Below, in pieces: positions 1-7,849 of a DNA stretch of 64,000 bases (positions within the stretch are counted from its first letter, which is position 1; every line of letters starts with the position of its first letter). The notes beneath the pieces are model-generated. The model made no database searches. It was not told where the DNA came from and saw only the letters and a list, made by a program, of their open reading frames with translations. This DNA is from an uncultured Lachnospiraceae bacterium (GTDB lineage Bacteria > Bacillota > Clostridia > Lachnospirales > Lachnospiraceae), in assembly GCA_902779395.1 (NCBI GenBank), contig CACZBK010000014.1, forward strand, positions 41,027 through 105,026, given 5' to 3'. The position numbers and the translations under genes are program-made.

Positions 1-5
1 CAAGC

Positions 6-1811
6 TTATCGCGTGTTGCAGTATAAGGTATATTCACGATCATCCACCTCATAAAGAGGTACAAATTCTATATTTCTGCCTCCATAAGACAGTACATAAT
101 GACTCTGCAGCCACGGCCATTCATCATAACTGTGTTCGCTCTTTTTTGCAAGGATCTTTTTAGGTTCGTCATACAGAAGTACATCTTCGGCTAAAGCTGC
201 CAGAGCCACAGGTCCTTCCATGACAGCCTTTTTATCCGGCTTATCCGGCAGGCTTTCTGCTGACAGTTCCACCGGGAAGCATATCTTTATGACCTGCTCA
301 TCCCATTCCCGGTCTATCTTCAGATAACCATCCTTAAGAACATCCTCAGTGATAAACCTGCGTTCGTCTCCGACAGACACTACAGGCATGCCCTTTACCC
401 ATGAAGGGATCCGCAGCTTGAGCATAAAGCGCTGGGGCCTGCCGGTCCTTAACGCCAGCGAAAATGACCATCTGGAATGCTCTGTCCCTTCAAATTCCTT
501 ATAAAGGGAGGAGTTACCCTCAAACTTCATATCACTCTTAAGCTCGATCACAACAGGCGTACCGCTTATCTTAAGCTCTGCCCTGGCGGGTATATACTGC
601 GCAACCGTAAGACTGTCCTCATCCTTATAGAAGATAAGGCCGTTCACCATAGTCTGAGCCTGGATCATCGAGCCGTGACAGCACCAGAAATCGCGTGTCC
701 TGCTCCCCCATTTCTTTTTCCCTCCGGAAGACATGGGCAAGAAATACGAAGGCATTCCGCTTTTCTTATCCTGCTGGGCAAGAAAGCCGTTATACAGGCA
801 TCTTTCAATATATTCCGCATAGACGGTGTCCCCGGTAAAACGGAACAGAAAATCTGCAAGCCGCACCATATTGTACACCGTACAGAATTCCTGAGTGCGG
901 TCTGTCGCATATTCCGAAAACTGCCCGGGAGGGATCCAGAATTCCCCCGCATTTGCGGAACCTGTACAGAAATATCCTCTCTTCGATACCGCACAATCCC
1001 AGAAAGCCTTTACTGTATCCAGCCAGCTCTCCTTACGTCTTACCTGATAGATCCTGGCTGCTCCAAGTATCCACGGAATAGATGTATTGGTATGCATTCC
1101 GGTAAGAGGATCGCCCCCCTCCCTGAGCACTTCGAACATCTGAGGATACTCATAACGTTTCAGCAGGCCTCTGTATTTTTCCTCACCGCTTATACGGTAG
1201 AGTCTTACCCATATCTCCAGCATGCCACCGGCTTCACCGCGGTATGCAACCCCGGGATCGATCGGATCGGCCTTCTCAAACCAGTCAACATACCAGTCGC
1301 TCAGATGCGATAAAATGGTCATGGCAGGCGCATAGGATGTACACTCATATACATCCAGCAGGCCCATGAAGAGCTTATGCATAACATACTGGGGTGACCA
1401 GATATCATTACCGGCCAGCAGCATATCAAAATACTTTTCCGGGATAGGCCCTACCCAGCGGCCTCCGTTTCTCAACTGGTATTCACGCAGCTTATCAACC
1501 ACATCAAAAAGCTTAGCCTTAAGCACCCTGTCATTCTCGCTGCGTACGATATATGCTGCCGCACTCATCCAATGCCCGAGAAAATGACCGCGAAGCTGAC
1601 AGCTCGGCGATTCCCAGCCCCAATGAAGCCAGCTTGACTCCGGATCTGACAATGACTGATATCCTTCAAGCTGGAGCCCCGCTTCAAGAGCATAATTCTG
1701 AAGAAGTGCTCTTGTGTCCAGGGAAAGCAGATACTGTCTGTTTATCTCCATCCTTTTTCTGAAGACGCCCGGCAAGAGCCTGACTCTTTCAGCTGAGATT
1801 TTCTCCGGCAT
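6..1811 (-). CDS. GH127-type (DUF1680) beta-L-arabinofuranosidase-like glycoside hydrolase
   Basis: This 601-residue protein resembles glycoside hydrolase family 127, whose studied members release beta-L-arabinofuranose from plant arabinan and hydroxyproline-linked arabinosides. An early NYALEAGL stretch, an E-F-C triplet near residue 307 and a WCCHGS motif near residue 377 match the Glu-x-Cys and Cys-Cys residues that hold zinc and supply the catalytic cysteine in this family. There is no signal peptide, so it should act in the cytoplasm on imported oligosaccharides. The ATG at 1811 follows AAAGGAG at 7-nt spacing. It has its own promoter and appears monocistronic here; the stop TAA is at 6-8, so the gene is complete. 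No transporter or regulator is visible because the window ends. Family assignment is fairly sure; substrate is inferred. Confidence 0.82.
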   Translation of the reverse strand: MPEKISAERVRLLPGVFRKRMEINRQYLLSLDTRALLQNYALEAGLQLEGYQSLSDPESSWLHWGWESPSCQLRGHFLGHWMSAAAYIVRSENDRVLKAKLFDVVDKLREYQLRNGGRWVGPIPEKYFDMLLAGNDIWSPQYVMHKLFMGLLDVYECTSYAPAMTILSHLSDWYVDWFEKADPIDPGVAYRGEAGGMLEIWVRLYRISGEEKYRGLLKRYEYPQMFEVLREGGDPLTGMHTNTSIPWILGAARIYQVRRKESWLDTVKAFWDCAVSKRGYFCTGSANAGEFWIPPGQFSEYATDRTQEFCTVYNMVRLADFLFRFTGDTVYAEYIERCLYNGFLAQQDKKSGMPSYFLPMSSGGKKKWGSRTRDFWCCHGSMIQAQTMVNGLIFYKDEDSLTVAQYIPARAELKISGTPVVIELKSDMKFEGNSSLYKEFEGTEHSRWSFSLALRTGRPQRFMLKLRIPSWVKGMPVVSVGDERRFITEDVLKDGYLKIDREWDEQVIKICFPVELSAESLPDKPDKKAVMEGPVALAALAEDVLLYDEPKKILAKKSEHSYDEWPWLQSHYVLSYGGRNIEFVPLYEVDDREYTLYCNTR

Positions 1812-1858
1812 CAGATCTCTCCTTTATGAATAAAAAACGACAACACAACCGTTAAGAG

Positions 1859-1887
1859 ATTATAGCACTAGCAGGCTATTACAACAA
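1859..1887 (-). promoter_or_regulatory. Sigma-A-type promoter for the GH127 gene
   Basis: On the minus strand TTGTTG (1882-1887) and TATAAT (1859-1864) are separated by 17 nt. It lies about 45 nt upstream of the GH127 start and downstream of the terminator of the preceding operon. No operator repeat is obvious next to it. Confidence 0.6.
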
Positions 1888-1897
1888 GATAAAAAAT

Positions 1898-1926
1898 GCC
1901 GAAAAAGCCCGAAAATACGGGCTTTT
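1898..1926 (-). terminator. Intrinsic terminator after the leucine-rich-repeat gene
   Basis: A 9-bp stem (AAAAGCCCG, 1918-1926, with its complement at 1903-1911) closes a 6-nt loop and runs into a U-rich tail on the minus strand. It ends the VWA/AAA+/LRR transcript. Because both flanks are A/T rich it could also work on the plus strand, but no plus-strand gene is present. Confidence 0.7.
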
Positions 1927-1944
1927 CGTTGACATAATCCATTT

Positions 1945-1999
1945 AAAGTCAATCAGATCAAGGGTTTGGTTTACATAAAGATATGAAAAGTCAATCAGA
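1945..1999. repeat. Pair of 13-bp direct repeats in the 3' untranslated region
   Basis: AAAGTCAATCAGA occurs at 1945-1957 and again at 1987-1999, each followed by a similar AAGG-containing segment. The pair lies between the leucine-rich-repeat stop codon and its terminator. It may be a small duplication; no function is evident. Confidence 0.5.
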
Positions 2000-2008
2000 A
2001 TAAGGCTT

Positions 2009-2800
2009 TCAGATATCAAGCTCTGACAGAAAATCCTTCGTGCCTCCCCCGGCCCGGCGGATAAAAAAAGCTTTCATACGGGATAAGCTGTCGGGTATGC
2101 TGTCTATCAAAGCGATACAGTTTTCCTCATTAATACCGCCCGCATCGGCAAATGCAGTATACCAGGCTTCCTCTTCTCCGAAGCGCTCCAGTATAAGCTG
2201 CCATGCTTCTTCCCCGGCTTTGCTTCCTATAGTATGATCAGCTATAAATGCTTCACAGATCTTTTGGGTATCTTCCTTAAGTCCTTCGCTGTTAATCAGC
2301 CTGAGAAGACAGCGGCGTGCTTTTTCCCTTCTCCTGCCGCTCTCATATGCGGCAATGTCACTCGATCCGTAATCCTCTTCCCCGCAGGGAACCTGCCCCG
2401 AATAACCTTCGGCATCATCCTCTTCGATAAAACGCAAAAGCCAGGCATCCCAGAGCTCGTACCACTCCGCACTTCCGGCTTTTTCCATATCCAGCAGATA
2501 AGTGATATCCTGTCTGGCCACTTCCGCCAGAAGAACGGAAATATCATCTTCGATACCTTTTACAAAGACATGTTTCAGCGACCTGCAGTCTTTAAAAACA
2601 CCGCGTCCCAGAGCACAACGCGGCATTGTAACTTCTTCCAGTCCGGTACATCCCGCAAAAGCCCAGTCATCGATAAAACGTGCTTCTTCCGGCACAGTTA
2701 TGCTCTTTAGCCTGCCCTGTCCGAGCATGGCCTTTTTTCCGATCCCCAAAACATCACTGCCGTCGGGAAGGGTTATCGTGCTTAATTCTATCGTGGTCAT
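2009..2800 (-). CDS. BspA-type leucine-rich-repeat protein
   Basis: The first 90 residues carry two or three LRR_5 (BspA-type) units, seen as repeated L-K-S-I-T-V-P and L-E-E-V-T-M-P patterns with I-x-x-x-A-F-x-G-C between them. The rest (to residue 263) is helical, rich in acidic residues and Trp, and unrecognised. There is no signal peptide or cell-wall anchor, so unlike secreted BspA proteins it should be cytoplasmic. I chose the ATG at 2800 because GAGGAG sits just upstream; a longer reading frame back to 2863 has no ribosome site and overlaps the previous gene. It lies 52 nt downstream of the AAA+ gene and probably forms an operon with the AAA+/VWA pair; the repeats suggest protein binding, possibly a client or adaptor of that pair (inference). 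Confidence 0.6.
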   Translation of the reverse strand: MTTIELSTITLPDGSDVLGIGKKAMLGQGRLKSITVPEEARFIDDWAFAGCTGLEEVTMPRCALGRGVFKDCRSLKHVFVKGIEDDISVLLAEVARQDITYLLDMEKAGSAEWYELWDAWLLRFIEEDDAEGYSGQVPCGEEDYGSSDIAAYESGRRREKARRCLLRLINSEGLKEDTQKICEAFIADHTIGSKAGEEAWQLILERFGEEEAWYTAFADAGGINEENCIALIDSIPDSLSRMKAFFIRRAGGGTKDFLSELDI

Positions 2801-2852
2801 TAGTGCTCCTCTATGCAAAAAGACTTTTCGCTGCTTAAGAAAATGCCAGATC

Positions 2853-4340
2853 CTACAGTCCAAGATTCTTTATCTCATCCTTAAGCTGTTCACCTCTTTC
2901 ACGTACCATCAGAACAGAAGAAAGCCTTGAGTAATCCTCGCTTCCGAAAACCGCTATAAACCGCGCTGCCGCATCATTTACCGTAAGGCGGCTGGTCAGA
3001 AGGAGAAGCTCCTGTCCGTCTTCTCCAAAGGCCGCTTCGGAAAAAGCAAACATCGAAGAAAGCTCTGAGCGGACATCTTCCGCCTCTTCTTTAAGCAGTT
3101 TAAGCTCTTCATTATATACGGCTTTTGCCGCTTCGTATCCCCGGGCGGGATCATTCCTGAGTGCCTTTATCATTTTCTCTGCAATGATCCCCGCACGTCT
3201 TCCGGCACGTCTTTCTTCTTCCTTAAGAGCTCCCGCGGCATCCATGCGCTCATGGCGCACATTTAAGGCTTCCATACCCTTCTTTATACCGCCTTCCGCA
3301 TCCGGGCTGCCGGCTGCCGAAACTATTACAGGCTTTATCATCCCCAGCGCATCCATCCCAAGCAGGACATGCTGCATATCGCTTTCCACTCTCTCACAGA
3401 GCATACCTGCCAGAAGTATACGCTCATCAAAAGGTGCTGCGGATACCCTTTCAACCATCATTTCAGTTCCTTCACCCTTTAATATCTTTGCAGGCGAATA
3501 ATCTTTTTCATACTTGCGGTACAGTTCATAAAAAGCCGAAAATTCACGTACCACCCCGTCGTGATGAAGATACTGTCTCAAAAGTATCTCATCCGCTTCG
3601 ATACCTTCTTCCTCACAGGCTTTCAGTATTCGCGACAGATCTTCCCAGCCTCTTGCCGTCACATACTCCCTGCCCGCTTCGGTAAGTTCCATTATGTAAA
3701 AGTGTTCATCCTTAAGCTCAAGGTAACTCAGTATGGCCGGATGTACCTGCTGCTTAAGCGCATACTCCATCCATGCCTTCTTATCGGCCTCAACCTCCAT
3801 CAGTTTCAGTCTGTCCATCGTTACCACATCAAACTCACGCACCATTCTGTTATACTCGGGCGGATTTCCGGCTGTCACGACCACCCAGCCATCGGGCACC
3901 TTATGCCTGCCGAAAACCTTGTACTGCAGAAACTGCAGCATAGAAGGATAAAGGGTCTCCGAAACACAGTTTATCTCATCAAGAAAAAGGATCCCCTCCT
4001 TTATACCGCTCTCTTCAATAGTATCATAGACGGAAGCGATTATCTCGCTCATCGTATATTCCGATACGGAGTATTCTTTCCCGCCATAATCCTTCTTTTC
4101 GATAAACGGAAGACCCAGGGCCGACTGCCTTGTGTGATGCGTCATGGAGTATGATACCAGGGCAAGCCCCATCTCGGCAGCGATCTGCTCAATGATAGCT
4201 GTCTTTCCTATACCCGGAGCGCCCAGCAGAAAAACAGGACGCTGACGGACCATGGGAAGGATATAATCTCCAAGCTCATCTTTTTTCAGATAGAGCCTGA
4301 TCGTATCTTTAATGCTTTGTTTTGCCTGTGCGATATTCAT
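2853..4340 (-). CDS. MoxR-family AAA+ ATPase
   Basis: A 495-residue AAA+ protein with Walker A GAPGIGKT (residues 40-47), Walker B ILFLDEIN (about 118-125) and a sensor-1-like VVVTAGNPPEYN segment, as in MoxR ATPases. MoxR proteins work with von Willebrand factor A proteins as chaperones that insert metals, mature enzymes or remodel complexes. The C-terminal third is helical and has no recognised domain. The ATG at 4340 follows AAAGGAG and overlaps the stop of the upstream VWA gene as ATGA, so the two are translationally coupled. The ATPase-VWA pairing supports one two-protein machine; its client is not shown by the sequence. A start 14 codons upstream is possible but lacks a ribosome site. 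Confidence 0.85.
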   Translation of the reverse strand: MNIAQAKQSIKDTIRLYLKKDELGDYILPMVRQRPVFLLGAPGIGKTAIIEQIAAEMGLALVSYSMTHHTRQSALGLPFIEKKDYGGKEYSVSEYTMSEIIASVYDTIEESGIKEGILFLDEINCVSETLYPSMLQFLQYKVFGRHKVPDGWVVVTAGNPPEYNRMVREFDVVTMDRLKLMEVEADKKAWMEYALKQQVHPAILSYLELKDEHFYIMELTEAGREYVTARGWEDLSRILKACEEEGIEADEILLRQYLHHDGVVREFSAFYELYRKYEKDYSPAKILKGEGTEMMVERVSAAPFDERILLAGMLCERVESDMQHVLLGMDALGMIKPVIVSAAGSPDAEGGIKKGMEALNVRHERMDAAGALKEEERRAGRRAGIIAEKMIKALRNDPARGYEAAKAVYNEELKLLKEEAEDVRSELSSMFAFSEAAFGEDGQELLLLTSRLTVNDAAARFIAVFGSEDYSRLSSVLMVRERGEQLKDEIKNLGL

Positions 4341-5638
4341 GCTGTACTCCTTTCGCTGCCGATCACTGCTTTCATAGCCCACACCGGAACCGGCGGGCGG
4401 TATTCATCATCATTTAAGAAGGCAAAAAGGACCTCATAGGGCGGTTTCCTGACCGGATATATCCCGTATCCGTCCGTAAAATATACCATTCCCTTCATAT
4501 CCTTTAAGCTTCCCTTATCTATAAGCTGCTGAACATACTTAAATACCGGCCTGAAATCGGTACCTCCGAATCCACGCAGGGAAAAACCGTCCAGATATGC
4601 TTCCAGCCTGCTTAAATCCTCTATCACCGTATCGGACTGTATCTCACTGTCACACTGTATGATATGGATGCAGACTCTTTCGGAATAATGTTCTCCGTTT
4701 TTCAGCATCTCAAAGGTCCTGCGGATAAAATCCTTAACCGTGCTGCCGGATACAGATGCTGAAGTATCTATGGCTATCACCATATCCTGTACACGTTTTT
4801 CTTCCCTGTATTCCAGCGGCTCGATAAGAGGAAGGTTCCCGTAGAGCTTAAGTCCGTAACTGTAATAGACATAATCGAATTCATCAGGGTTTATGCCCCT
4901 GTGCTCGCCGCTTACCATAAAGCGGCGCAGTATCTTAGAGTAATCATACTTTCTTTTGGTAGCCGAATTAAGACCGTCCTCCAGAGCTTCCGCCAGAGCC
5001 TTATCGGCCGAAAACGCTTTTATCTCCGTGCGTATGCGTCTGGATAACTGCTCCCACTGCTGCTGTGTCATCTCAAGCTTTTCCTGCGGATGCCAGTACC
5101 GGTGGTCATCACGCGCAAAGCTCTTTATATATGCTGCCCTGCTGCGCATCGGAAGGGAAACATTAACAAAATACCTGTAAAGCCTGCCTGCGCTCAGCAC
5201 TCCGGCTTCCTGCTTAAGCCCCTTAAAACGCTGCTTAAGCTCATCATCCGAACTAAGCTCAAGAGACTTTATGTTAAGACTTATGATCACTGCCTCAACC
5301 GCGCCGTCGCAGGCTATGTCCCACAGCTCCTTATCGCTGACACCCATATCAAAGGGATGCGCAAACAAAAGATGCAGCAGGCTGTGCAGGAGCATACGGC
5401 TTAACAGCGGCTCATCTTCACTGTATGCCCTTAAGACCACTAAAGGATCATAAAAAAGATGTACTCCGTCCGTAGCAAAAAGCCCTGTTCCCGGACGGGA
5501 AGCAAACTCCAGTCTCCCGAATGCAGGTGCAAAAAAGCGCAGGTTCAAAAGCACTTCGTCCCGCGACAGCTCAATGGCTTTGCGGGCAAGGGATTCGATT
5601 TTAACAGTATCTTCTTTGGTCAGGTTTTCTTCTATCAT
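4337..5638 (-). CDS. VWA-like metallopeptidase-related protein (DUF2201 type)
   Basis: A 433-residue partner of the MoxR ATPase. The N-terminal half resembles the putative metallopeptidase domain seen in front of VWA-like domains, but the expected HExxH motif reads HSLLH (LLHSLLHLLFAHP), so the catalytic glutamate is missing. The C-terminal half is a VWA-like domain with the metal-site motif DTSAS near residue 283 and FTDGYG further on. The ATG at 5638 lies directly after the tsf terminator and has no clear Shine-Dalgarno sequence; no better start exists before the conserved region. The gene ends in an ATGA overlap with the ATPase gene. It probably gives substrate binding to the AAA+ partner; a protease role is doubtful. 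Confidence 0.75.
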   Translation of the reverse strand: MIEENLTKEDTVKIESLARKAIELSRDEVLLNLRFFAPAFGRLEFASRPGTGLFATDGVHLFYDPLVVLRAYSEDEPLLSRMLLHSLLHLLFAHPFDMGVSDKELWDIACDGAVEAVIISLNIKSLELSSDDELKQRFKGLKQEAGVLSAGRLYRYFVNVSLPMRSRAAYIKSFARDDHRYWHPQEKLEMTQQQWEQLSRRIRTEIKAFSADKALAEALEDGLNSATKRKYDYSKILRRFMVSGEHRGINPDEFDYVYYSYGLKLYGNLPLIEPLEYREEKRVQDMVIAIDTSASVSGSTVKDFIRRTFEMLKNGEHYSERVCIHIIQCDSEIQSDTVIEDLSRLEAYLDGFSLRGFGGTDFRPVFKYVQQLIDKGSLKDMKGMVYFTDGYGIYPVRKPPYEVLFAFLNDDEYRPPVPVWAMKAVIGSERSTA

Positions 5639-5645
5639 GCCGATT

Positions 5646-5677
5646 AAGAAAAAGCCCCCGGGGCGAACCACGGGGGC
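5646..5677 (-). terminator. Intrinsic terminator of rpsB-tsf
   Basis: Arms GCCCCCG at 5671-5677 and complementary 5654-5660, a further GG/CC pair and a TTCG tetraloop, followed by UUUUUCUU on the minus strand. It lies 20 nt after the tsf stop. The next start codon (5638) is only 8 nt beyond the hairpin. Confidence 0.88.
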
Positions 5678-5697
5678 CTGATATCATTCTTTACGGA

Positions 5698-6804
5698 TTA
5701 CTGCATCTGCTTAGCAACTTCTTCTGCAAAGTTCTCTTCCTTCTTCTCGATACCTTCGCCGGTCTCGAAACGTACTACGGAAAGTACATCGAAAGCACAT
5801 CCGGTTTCCTTTGCTACAGAAGCAACATACTGCTCAACAGTCTGCTTTCCGTCCTCAGCCTTTACATATACCTGCTCGAAAAGGGTGAGTTCTTTAAGCT
5901 GCTTTTTAACACGGCCGTCTACCAGACCTGTAAAGATCTTATCGGATACATACTCATCCTTCTTTGCAAGAGCAAACTCGGCGATCTTAGCTGCAGCTTC
6001 CTTGGAAAGGAAGTTAAAGAGGAACTTGTTGTTCTTCTGCTCCTCGTAAACTTTGATGTCCTCATCGCTCCATGCCTTCTCGGAAACAGCCTTCTCAAGC
6101 AGCTTCTGAAGGATGGGCTTGGGCAGTGTAGCGGGATCATTGAGTGAGCTTTCAACAGTGATCTCGGTGAGCTTAGCAAGCTCTTCCTCAGAGATATCGG
6201 TCTTCTTGATGTATGAAGGGTTCATAGCTGCAACCTGCATAGCGATGTTCTTCATAGCCTCACGTACCTCGGGCTTATCCTCGCCGGATGCCTCTACGAT
6301 AACTGCGATCTTTCCGCCGCCGTGGATATAGCTCTCTACCAGGCCGTTCTCGCTCTCAACCTTCTTGAATCTTCTGATATCAAGCTTCTCACCGATGGTA
6401 AGTACCATATCGTTAAGTGCATCCTTAACGGTCTTGGACTCGTCATCGATCCACTTCTCAGCCATGAAGCCTTCCATATCAGCTGCTTCAGTCTTAAGAG
6501 CCTGTGCGGCCACACGCTTAACGAACTCCTTGAACTTCTCATTCTTTGCAACGAAGTCTGTCTCGGAGTTAACCTCAACGACTGCTGCCTTCTTTCCGCA
6601 CTCGCACTTTGCAACATCGCAAAGTCCTTCTGCTGCGATACGGCTTGCCTTCTTGGCCGCCTTCATCGCACCGCTCTTCTTAAGCACTTCTATAGCGGCA
6701 TCCATATCTCCGTCGGTCTCGGTAAGTGCCTTCTTGCACTCCATCATGCCGGCGCCTGATGCCTCACGCAGTTCTTTTACCATTGCTGCTGTAATTGCTG
6801 CCAT
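5698..6804 (-). CDS. tsf: Elongation factor Ts
   Basis: Exchanges GDP for GTP on EF-Tu in the cytoplasm. The N-terminal UBA-like domain (MVKELREASGAGMMECKKAL), the TDFVAKN motif and the C-terminal FEQVYVKAEDGKTV-like and ETGEGIEKKEENFAEEV-type segments are all present. At 368 residues it is longer than the usual 280-310, because about 55 extra residues lie between the EEELAKL segment and the GLVDGRVKK segment. The ATG at 6804 follows CAGGAGG. It is cotranscribed with rpsB across an 81-nt gap containing a hairpin, the usual rpsB-tsf pairing, and ends in a strong terminator. Identity is certain; the insert is unusual. Confidence 0.97.
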   Translation of the reverse strand: MAAITAAMVKELREASGAGMMECKKALTETDGDMDAAIEVLKKSGAMKAAKKASRIAAEGLCDVAKCECGKKAAVVEVNSETDFVAKNEKFKEFVKRVAAQALKTEAADMEGFMAEKWIDDESKTVKDALNDMVLTIGEKLDIRRFKKVESENGLVESYIHGGGKIAVIVEASGEDKPEVREAMKNIAMQVAAMNPSYIKKTDISEEELAKLTEITVESSLNDPATLPKPILQKLLEKAVSEKAWSDEDIKVYEEQKNNKFLFNFLSKEAAAKIAEFALAKKDEYVSDKIFTGLVDGRVKKQLKELTLFEQVYVKAEDGKQTVEQYVASVAKETGCAFDVLSVVRFETGEGIEKKEENFAEEVAKQMQ

Positions 6805-6837
6805 TTTTATTTCCTCCTGTTTATTTTTTCTAAACAA

Positions 6838-6860
6838 ATGCCCCGTCAAAAGCGGGGCAT
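6838..6860 (-). promoter_or_regulatory. Terminator-like hairpin between rpsB and tsf
   Basis: An 8-bp perfect stem (ATGCCCCG and CGGGGCAT) with a 7-nt loop, followed on the minus strand by UUUGUUUAG. As tsf lies behind it, it probably attenuates or protects the rpsB mRNA and does not fully stop transcription. Confidence 0.5.
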
Positions 6861-6885
6861 CTGAAACGACATTCACATTTAATGC

Positions 6886-7647
6886 TTATACAGTACCCTC
6901 TGCTGCCTGCTCCTCTTCAGCAGCTGCGCTCTCTGCAGCTATATCGGATGCAGTCATGCTCTCCTCGCCCTGGTTACCTTCGATGATAGCATCTGCCATC
7001 TTGGCAACGATGAGCTTTACGGCACGGATAGCATCGTCATTACCGGGGATCACATAATCCAGTTCTTCGGGATCGCAGTTGGTATCGCAGATACCGAACA
7101 GTGTGATTCCAAGTGCCTTAGCTTCCTGGATGCAGATGTGCTCCTTCTTGGGATCTACTACAAAGATAGCATCGGGAATACGGGTCATTTCCTTTATACC
7201 GCCAAGATTCTTCTCAAGACGATCCCACTCCTTACGGATATTGATGACTTCCTTCTTGGGAAGGACATCAAAGGTGCCGTCCTGTGACATACGCTCGATG
7301 TCTTTAAGTCTCTTGATACGGGACTGGATGGTCTTGAAGTTGGTGAGCATGCCACCAAGCCATCTCTCATTTACATAGAACATTCCGCAGCGCTCTGCTT
7401 CGCTCTTTACAGCTTCCTGAGCCTGCTTCTTAGTACCTACGAAAAGTACGGTACCGCCCTGAGCTGCGATATCGCTGATAGCGTTATATGCGCTGTCAAC
7501 CATGCCTACGCTCTTCTGCAGGTCGATGATGTAGATCCCGTTACGCTCCGTAAAGATATACGGCTTCATCTTGGGATTCCATCTCCTGGTCTGATGACCG
7601 AAATGTACACCGGCCTCCAACAGTTGCTTCATTGAAATTACGCCCAT
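6886..7647 (-). CDS. rpsB: 30S ribosomal protein S2
   Basis: Component of the small ribosomal subunit. The opening [16 protein letters not shown], the [13 protein letters not shown] stretch, [11 protein letters not shown] and [10 protein letters not shown] motifs are those of S2. Length is 253 residues, near the family norm, with an acidic Ala/Glu-rich tail. The ATG at 7647 follows GGAGG. It is the first gene of rpsB-tsf behind its own promoter; the 5' leader of about 90 nt has no obvious S2-binding structure that I can confirm. Confidence 0.98.
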   Translation of the reverse strand: MGVISMKQLLEAGVHFGHQTRRWNPKMKPYIFTERNGIYIIDLQKSVGMVDSAYNAISDIAAQGGTVLFVGTKKQAQEAVKSEAERCGMFYVNERWLGGMLTNFKTIQSRIKRLKDIERMSQDGTFDVLPKKEVINIRKEWDRLEKNLGGIKEMTRIPDAIFVVDPKKEHICIQEAKALGITLFGICDTNCDPEELDYVIPGNDDAIRAVKLIVAKMADAIIEGNQGEESMTASDIAAESAAAEEEQAAEGTV

Positions 7648-7747
7648 TTTATTTTCCTCCGTTTGGGTTATTCTTCCCTGCAGTAAACGGTTAAGTACTG
7701 CGCACCGCACCGAAACTATCCGCAGGTGATTATTTTACAGCCCGTAT

Positions 7748-7776
7748 ATATTAACATGACCGGGCTGATAATGCAA
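7748..7776 (-). promoter_or_regulatory. Sigma-A-type promoter for rpsB-tsf
   Basis: TTGCAT (7771-7776), 17-nt spacer, TAATAT (7748-7753) on the minus strand, about 100 nt upstream of rpsB. The promoter is embedded in a 7-bp inverted repeat, CAGCCCG and CGGGCTG, which flanks the -10 element and could be an operator or part of the leader. Confidence 0.65.
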
Positions 7777-7810
7777 GATGTATTTTTTATATTGCAGGAT
7801 AAAGTTTTCT

Positions 7811-7843
7811 GTTACTATCACGCCCTCAGGCCGTGATAGTAAC
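7811..7843. terminator. 12-bp hairpin downstream of the TPR-like gene
   Basis: Perfect arms GTTACTATCACG (7811-7822) and CGTGATAGTAAC (7832-7843) with a 9-nt loop, 7 nt after the stop of the gene ending at 7850. There is no U-run on the minus strand, so it may be an RNA 3'-end stabiliser or a weak terminator. It separates the long upstream transcript from the rpsB promoter. Confidence 0.5.
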
Positions 7844-7849
7844 GGCTTT

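Noticed and set aside
477-1313. 278-codon plus-strand frame opposite the GH127 gene
   Set aside because: Antisense to a well-supported enzyme gene, no domain and no ribosome site.
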